Assembly: GCA_963522035.1 (NCBI GenBank) | Contig: CAUQYP010000211.1 | Span: 1-8,185 of the forward strand | Direction of reading: 5' to 3' | Source of the DNA: Noviherbaspirillum_A sp963522035 | GTDB lineage: Bacteria > Pseudomonadota > Gammaproteobacteria > Burkholderiales > Burkholderiaceae_D | DNA: 8,185 bases | Shown: one piece after another, positions 6,309 through 8,185 of the stretch | Numbering within the stretch: position 1 is the stretch's first letter | Layout of the letters: every line of letters starts with the position of its first letter | Position numbers and translations under genes: made by a program | Notes under the pieces: generated by a model | Told to the model about the DNA's origin: nothing | What the model saw: only the letters and a program-made list of their open reading frames with translations | Database searches by the model: none

Positions 6309-6958
6309 ACAAGACCGGCGGCAAGACCATCCGCGTGCTGATCGCCGACGACCACGCCATCGTGCGCGAAGGCCTGAAGCAGATCCTGGCCGACACGCCC
6401 AACATCGTGGTCGAGGGCGAGGCGGAAAACGGCCTGTCGGCGGTGCAGCTGGTGCGCGGCTGCGACAGCAACGTGCTGCTGCTGGATATCTCGATGCCGG
6501 ACCGCAGCGGCATCGAGGTCTTGAAGCAGATCCGCAAGGAAAAACCGGCGCTGGCGGTGCTGATGCTGTCGATGCACCGAGAAGACCAGTATGCGGTGCG
6601 CTCGCTGAAAGCCGGCGCCGCCGGCTACCTGAACAAGCAGAGTGCGCCGGCCGAGCTGGTCAACGCCATCCGCCAGGTAGCCTCCGGGCGCAAGTACATC
6701 AGCCCCGAGCTGGCGCAGGAACTGGCCAACAGCATCGGCGACGACCACGAGGAAGTGCCGCATGCGAGCCTGTCGGACCGCGAGTTCCAGACCCTGACCA
6801 TGATCGCCTCCGGCATGGCGGTCAGCCAGATCGCCGAGGAACTGGCGCTGTCGGTCAAGACCGTCAGCATGTACCGCTCGCGGCTGCTGGCCAAGATGAA
6901 GCTGCGGCACAATGCCGAACTGACGCACTACGCGATCCGGCACAAGCTGGTCGACTGA
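6305..6958 (+). CDS. NarL/FixJ-type response regulator with LuxR helix-turn-helix
   Basis: The 217-residue product is a DNA-binding transcription regulator and the evident partner of the kinase just upstream. The receiver domain (about 8-125) has the acidic pair D15-D16 (IADDH), the phosphoacceptor D61 in LLLDISMPDRSG (58-69), S89 in LMLSM and the conserved K111 in GYLNKQS. The LuxR-type helix-turn-helix spans about 156-206: LSDREFQTLTMIASGMAVSQ, then IAEELALSVKTVSMYRSRLL, then AKMKLRHNAEL, ending with the usual short helix (HYAIRHKLVD). Overall plan matches GacA/UvrY and NarL. ATG 6305 overlaps the kinase stop by four bases (ATGA), so the two are made together. Target genes cannot be read from the sequence; the neighbouring cheRD and fliTK suggest motility but do not prove it. 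Confidence 0.95.
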   Translation: MNKTGGKTIRVLIADDHAIVREGLKQILADTPNIVVEGEAENGLSAVQLVRGCDSNVLLLDISMPDRSGIEVLKQIRKEKPALAVLMLSMHREDQYAVRSLKAGAAGYLNKQSAPAELVNAIRQVASGRKYISPELAQELANSIGDDHEEVPHASLSDREFQTLTMIASGMAVSQIAEELALSVKTVSMYRSRLLAKMKLRHNAELTHYAIRHKLVD

Positions 6959-6979
6959 GCAGTATGGTCAGTCCCGGCC

Positions 6980-6995
6980 CGGGATGCGCATCCCG
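6980..6995. terminator. Perfect 16-base palindrome after the response regulator
   Basis: CGGGATGCGCATCCCG is its own reverse complement and starts 22 bases after the regulator stop codon. It can fold as a stem CGGGAT/ATCCCG with a GCGC loop, flanked by more GC-rich sequence. No T-run follows within the next bases, so it may be an imperfect terminator, an mRNA-end stabiliser or a dimeric protein-binding site. It lies between the two-component genes and the fliT promoter. Confidence 0.4.
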
Positions 6996-7026
6996 CCCGG
7001 CGTGAATTGGCCCGGATTTCTCCCTC

Positions 7027-7053
7027 TAAAGTCCCGATTGAAGCTGCCGTTAT
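7027..7053 (+). promoter_or_regulatory. FliA (sigma-28) promoter for fliT-fliK
   Basis: TAAA (7027-7030) is followed after exactly 15 bases by GCCGTTAT (7046-7053). The enterobacterial FliA consensus is TAAA, 15 bases, GCCGATAA, so the -35 core and spacing are exact and six of eight -10 bases match, including the whole GCCG. It sits upstream of two flagellar genes in the right direction. Transcription would start near 7060, leaving a long leader of about 157 bases before fliT. It implies late-class flagellar expression of fliTK, independent of the two-component operon. Confidence 0.78.
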
Positions 7054-7115
7054 ACCGGTACAGTACGATTTTCGCGCAGGGTCCCTGGCCCAAACCGCGC
7101 AGTGCCGATGAATCT

Positions 7116-7148
7116 GGAGCAGGAGACGGAAGTATGTTGGGAAGTATG
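7116..7148 (+). promoter_or_regulatory. GGA-motif cluster, candidate CsrA/RsmA binding region in the fliT leader
   Basis: Four GGA motifs lie in 27 bases (7116, 7122, 7128, 7140). AGACGGAAGT (7124-7133) matches seven of the eight defined bases of the CsrA consensus ACANGGANGU. The nine-base word GGAAGTATG is directly repeated (7128-7136 and 7140-7148) with a 12-base period. The near-consensus site overlaps the AGGAG Shine-Dalgarno and abuts the ATG of the leader ORF at 7134, the usual place for CsrA to block ribosomes. Whether this organism's CsrA binds is inference; stem-loop presentation of the GGA motifs is not obvious. Confidence 0.4.
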
Positions 7149-7226
7149 CATGGCAGCGGCGTTTCCTGTGCCCGCCCGCAGCGGCGGACCGTTGATGTCC
7201 CGCGTCCGGCGGGTGTATGCCGATAA
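7134..7226 (+). CDS. Candidate 30-residue leader ORF upstream of and overlapping fliT
   Basis: ATG 7134 has AGGAG eight bases upstream (7121-7125), a better ribosome binding site than that of fliT. A second in-frame ATG lies at 7146. The peptide starts MLGSMHGSGVSCARPQRR and ends with a TAA at 7224-7226, ten bases inside fliT in another frame, the layout expected for translational coupling. The frame is open further upstream to 6984 but that part precedes the FliA promoter. The peptide resembles nothing I know and may have no function beyond being translated. It could also be chance: short open frames are common in GC-rich DNA. Confidence 0.33.
   Translation: MLGSMHGSGVSCARPQRRTVDVPRPAGVCR
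7199..7213 (+). promoter_or_regulatory. Hairpin covering the fliT ribosome binding site
   Basis: CCCGC (7199-7203) pairs with GCGGG (7209-7213) around the loop GTCCG, ending three bases before the fliT ATG. The only Shine-Dalgarno-like bases of fliT, GGCGGG (7208-7213), are in its right arm, so folding would hide them. A ribosome finishing the leader ORF at 7226 would unfold it. Confidence 0.4.
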
Positions 7227-7546
7227 GCAGCGAAGAAGTCATCAGCGTCTACGAGAATGTCTCGCAGCTGACGCGCCAGATGCTGGCCGCGGCCCGCTCG
7301 CAGGACTGGGAAACGCTGCACCGGCTGGAGCGCGACTGCGCCAGCCAGGTCGGCATGCTGCGCGAAGGCCATCCGCCATCGCTGTCGGGCGAACTGCGGG
7401 CGCGCAAGGTGCGCCTGCTGCAGGCCATCCTGGCGGACGACCGCGAGATACGCACCATCACCGAACCCTGGATGGAACAGCTGGCCCTGCTGATGCAGGG
7501 GCCGCGCACCGGCGCCCAAGGCCGCCGCAGCGGGCATAGCGGCTAA
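7217..7546 (+). CDS. fliT: FliT-like flagellar export chaperone
   Basis: The 109-residue helical product resembles FliT, the cytoplasmic chaperone that binds the filament cap protein FliD and, in enterics, the FlhDC regulator. The typical N-terminal features are present: YENVSQLTRQMLAAARSQDW at 12-31 (the family's ml.aA...dW core), then LHRLERDC (34-41) with a conserved acidic helix, and LLQAILADDREIRTITEPW (67-85) in the last predicted helix, followed by a short disordered tail. ATG 7217 is the only start possible: no other start codon lies between the in-frame stop at 7193 and it. Its own ribosome binding site is poor and lies in a hairpin. fliS and fliD, which usually precede fliT, are absent; here the two-component genes precede it. 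fliK starts six bases after its stop. FliT sequences diverge strongly, so the call rests on the pattern plus the fliK neighbour. Confidence 0.8.
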   Translation: MPISSEEVISVYENVSQLTRQMLAAARSQDWETLHRLERDCASQVGMLREGHPPSLSGELRARKVRLLQAILADDREIRTITEPWMEQLALLMQGPRTGAQGRRSGHSG

Positions 7547-7552
7547 ACGGCG

Positions 7553-8185
7553 ATGGCGACGCGCACCGACATCGCGGGCATGTCCGCCACGGCCCCGGTC
7601 GCAGCGGCGCTCCCGATTGCCGCGCTCGGCGACCCGGGCCAGGAAAGCCTGCGGCGGCTGACGTCGCTCGAGACCGGCAAGGCATTCCAGGCGCAGGTGC
7701 TGTCGCGCCTGGGGACCGGTGAATTCGTGGTCGGCATTGCCGACACCGCGGCGCGCATGGCGCTGCCGGAAGGCACCCGGGTCGGCGAGAAGCTGACGCT
7801 GACACTGGTGGCGCGCGAGCCGCGCCCGCTTTTCATGCTGGAGCGCCCGGCGCCGCAGGACGCCGCGGTGTTCAGCCCCGCCGCACGCCTGATCTCCGGG
7901 CTGCTGCATAACAGCCCCGCGACCCAGCCTGCCCTTCCCGGCACCGCGCCGCTGGCGCCGTCGGCGGCGGCACTGCAGCCGGCGCCGCTGGAAACCGCGC
8001 TGAAAGACAGCCTGGCCTTCAGCGGACTGTTCTACGAATCGCACGTGGCCGAATGGGCCAACGGCGCCCGGCCCATGGCGCAGCTGCTGCGCGAGCCGCA
8101 GATGCAGGCCGCCAACGTGAAGCCGGCCGATGCGCCGTCCGAGCTGCGCAGCTACCCGGCCGGGCCGGCCGCCGAGGGCGTGGCC
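7553..8185 (+). CDS. fliK: FliK-like flagellar hook-length control protein, N-terminal part
   Basis: Partial gene: 211 codons are visible and the frame is open at the right edge. FliK is secreted through the flagellar export apparatus, measures hook length and switches export specificity through FlhB. The visible part is rich in Ala, Pro, Leu and Gln as FliK N-terminal regions are. A folded-looking segment (about 41-98: TGKAFQAQVLSRLGTGEFVV, then ALPEGTRVGEKLTLTLVARE) is followed by an Ala/Pro linker. SGLFYESHVAEWANGARPM (about 165-183) is a segment I associate with betaproteobacterial FliK-type proteins. The conserved C-terminal domain that contacts FlhB is outside the window. ATG 7553 lies six bases after the fliT stop with no strong ribosome binding site, so translation is probably coupled to fliT. 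Confidence 0.8.
   Translation, partial: MATRTDIAGMSATAPVAAALPIAALGDPGQESLRRLTSLETGKAFQAQVLSRLGTGEFVVGIADTAARMALPEGTRVGEKLTLTLVAREPRPLFMLERPAPQDAAVFSPAARLISGLLHNSPATQPALPGTAPLAPSAAALQPAPLETALKDSLAFSGLFYESHVAEWANGARPMAQLLREPQMQAANVKPADAPSELRSYPAGPAAEGVA

Noticed and set aside
7102..7539. Plus-strand GTG-start frame overlapping fliT
   Set aside because: Beyond 7217 it is the out-of-frame reading of fliT, low in complexity, and its GTG has no Shine-Dalgarno sequence.
6968..8044. Long minus-strand open frame opposite fliT and fliK
   Set aside because: It is an antisense shadow, Arg/Gln/Gly-rich, without a ribosome binding site or recognisable domain.

Overview
The window is GC-rich chromosomal DNA from a betaproteobacterium, most likely in the Oxalobacteraceae (Herbaspirillum, Noviherbaspirillum or Massilia type). 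This is inferred from the opgGH pair, a short FinO-domain-only ProQ protein, the FliK type, and the mix of chemotaxis and flagellar genes. I see no mobile elements, CRISPR arrays, rRNA or tRNA genes.

Layout. (1) Positions 1-1908, minus strand: opgG (periplasmic glucan biosynthesis protein with a signal peptide) overlaps by one base the start of opgH (membrane glucosyltransferase), which runs off the left edge. (2) Positions 1909-2513: about 600 bases without a convincing protein gene. They contain a clear minus-strand intrinsic terminator (2215-2244) with no gene upstream of it, so a small RNA is plausible. (3) Positions 2514-2753, plus strand: a small unrecognised gene with a strong ribosome binding site. 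(4) Positions 2792-3220, minus strand: a minimal ProQ/FinO RNA chaperone. (5) Positions 3339-4807, minus strand: a cheR-cheD operon encoding the chemoreceptor methyltransferase and the chemoreceptor glutamine deamidase. (6) Positions 4808-5132: a divergent control region. (7) Positions 5133-6958, plus strand: a soluble PAS-domain histidine kinase of the NarX/HisKA_3 type and a NarL-type response regulator, translationally coupled by an ATGA overlap. (8) Positions 6959-7216: a leader region with a very good FliA (sigma-28) promoter. (9) Positions 7217-8185, plus strand: fliT and the N-terminal part of fliK, which runs off the right edge.

How the genes work together. Most of the right-hand 5 kb concerns motility: CheR and CheD tune chemoreceptors, and FliT and FliK serve flagellar assembly. 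The two-component pair lies between these sets and may control motility or chemotaxis genes; this rests on position only. OpgG and OpgH build osmoregulated periplasmic glucans, whose loss impairs motility in several Proteobacteria.

The most interesting unexplained structure is the fliT leader (about 7054-7216). In order it has a sigma-28 promoter, a cluster of GGA motifs including a near-consensus CsrA site, a 30-codon leader ORF with its own Shine-Dalgarno sequence whose end overlaps the fliT start, and a small hairpin that would hide the fliT ribosome binding site. Together these suggest translational coupling, possibly gated by CsrA.
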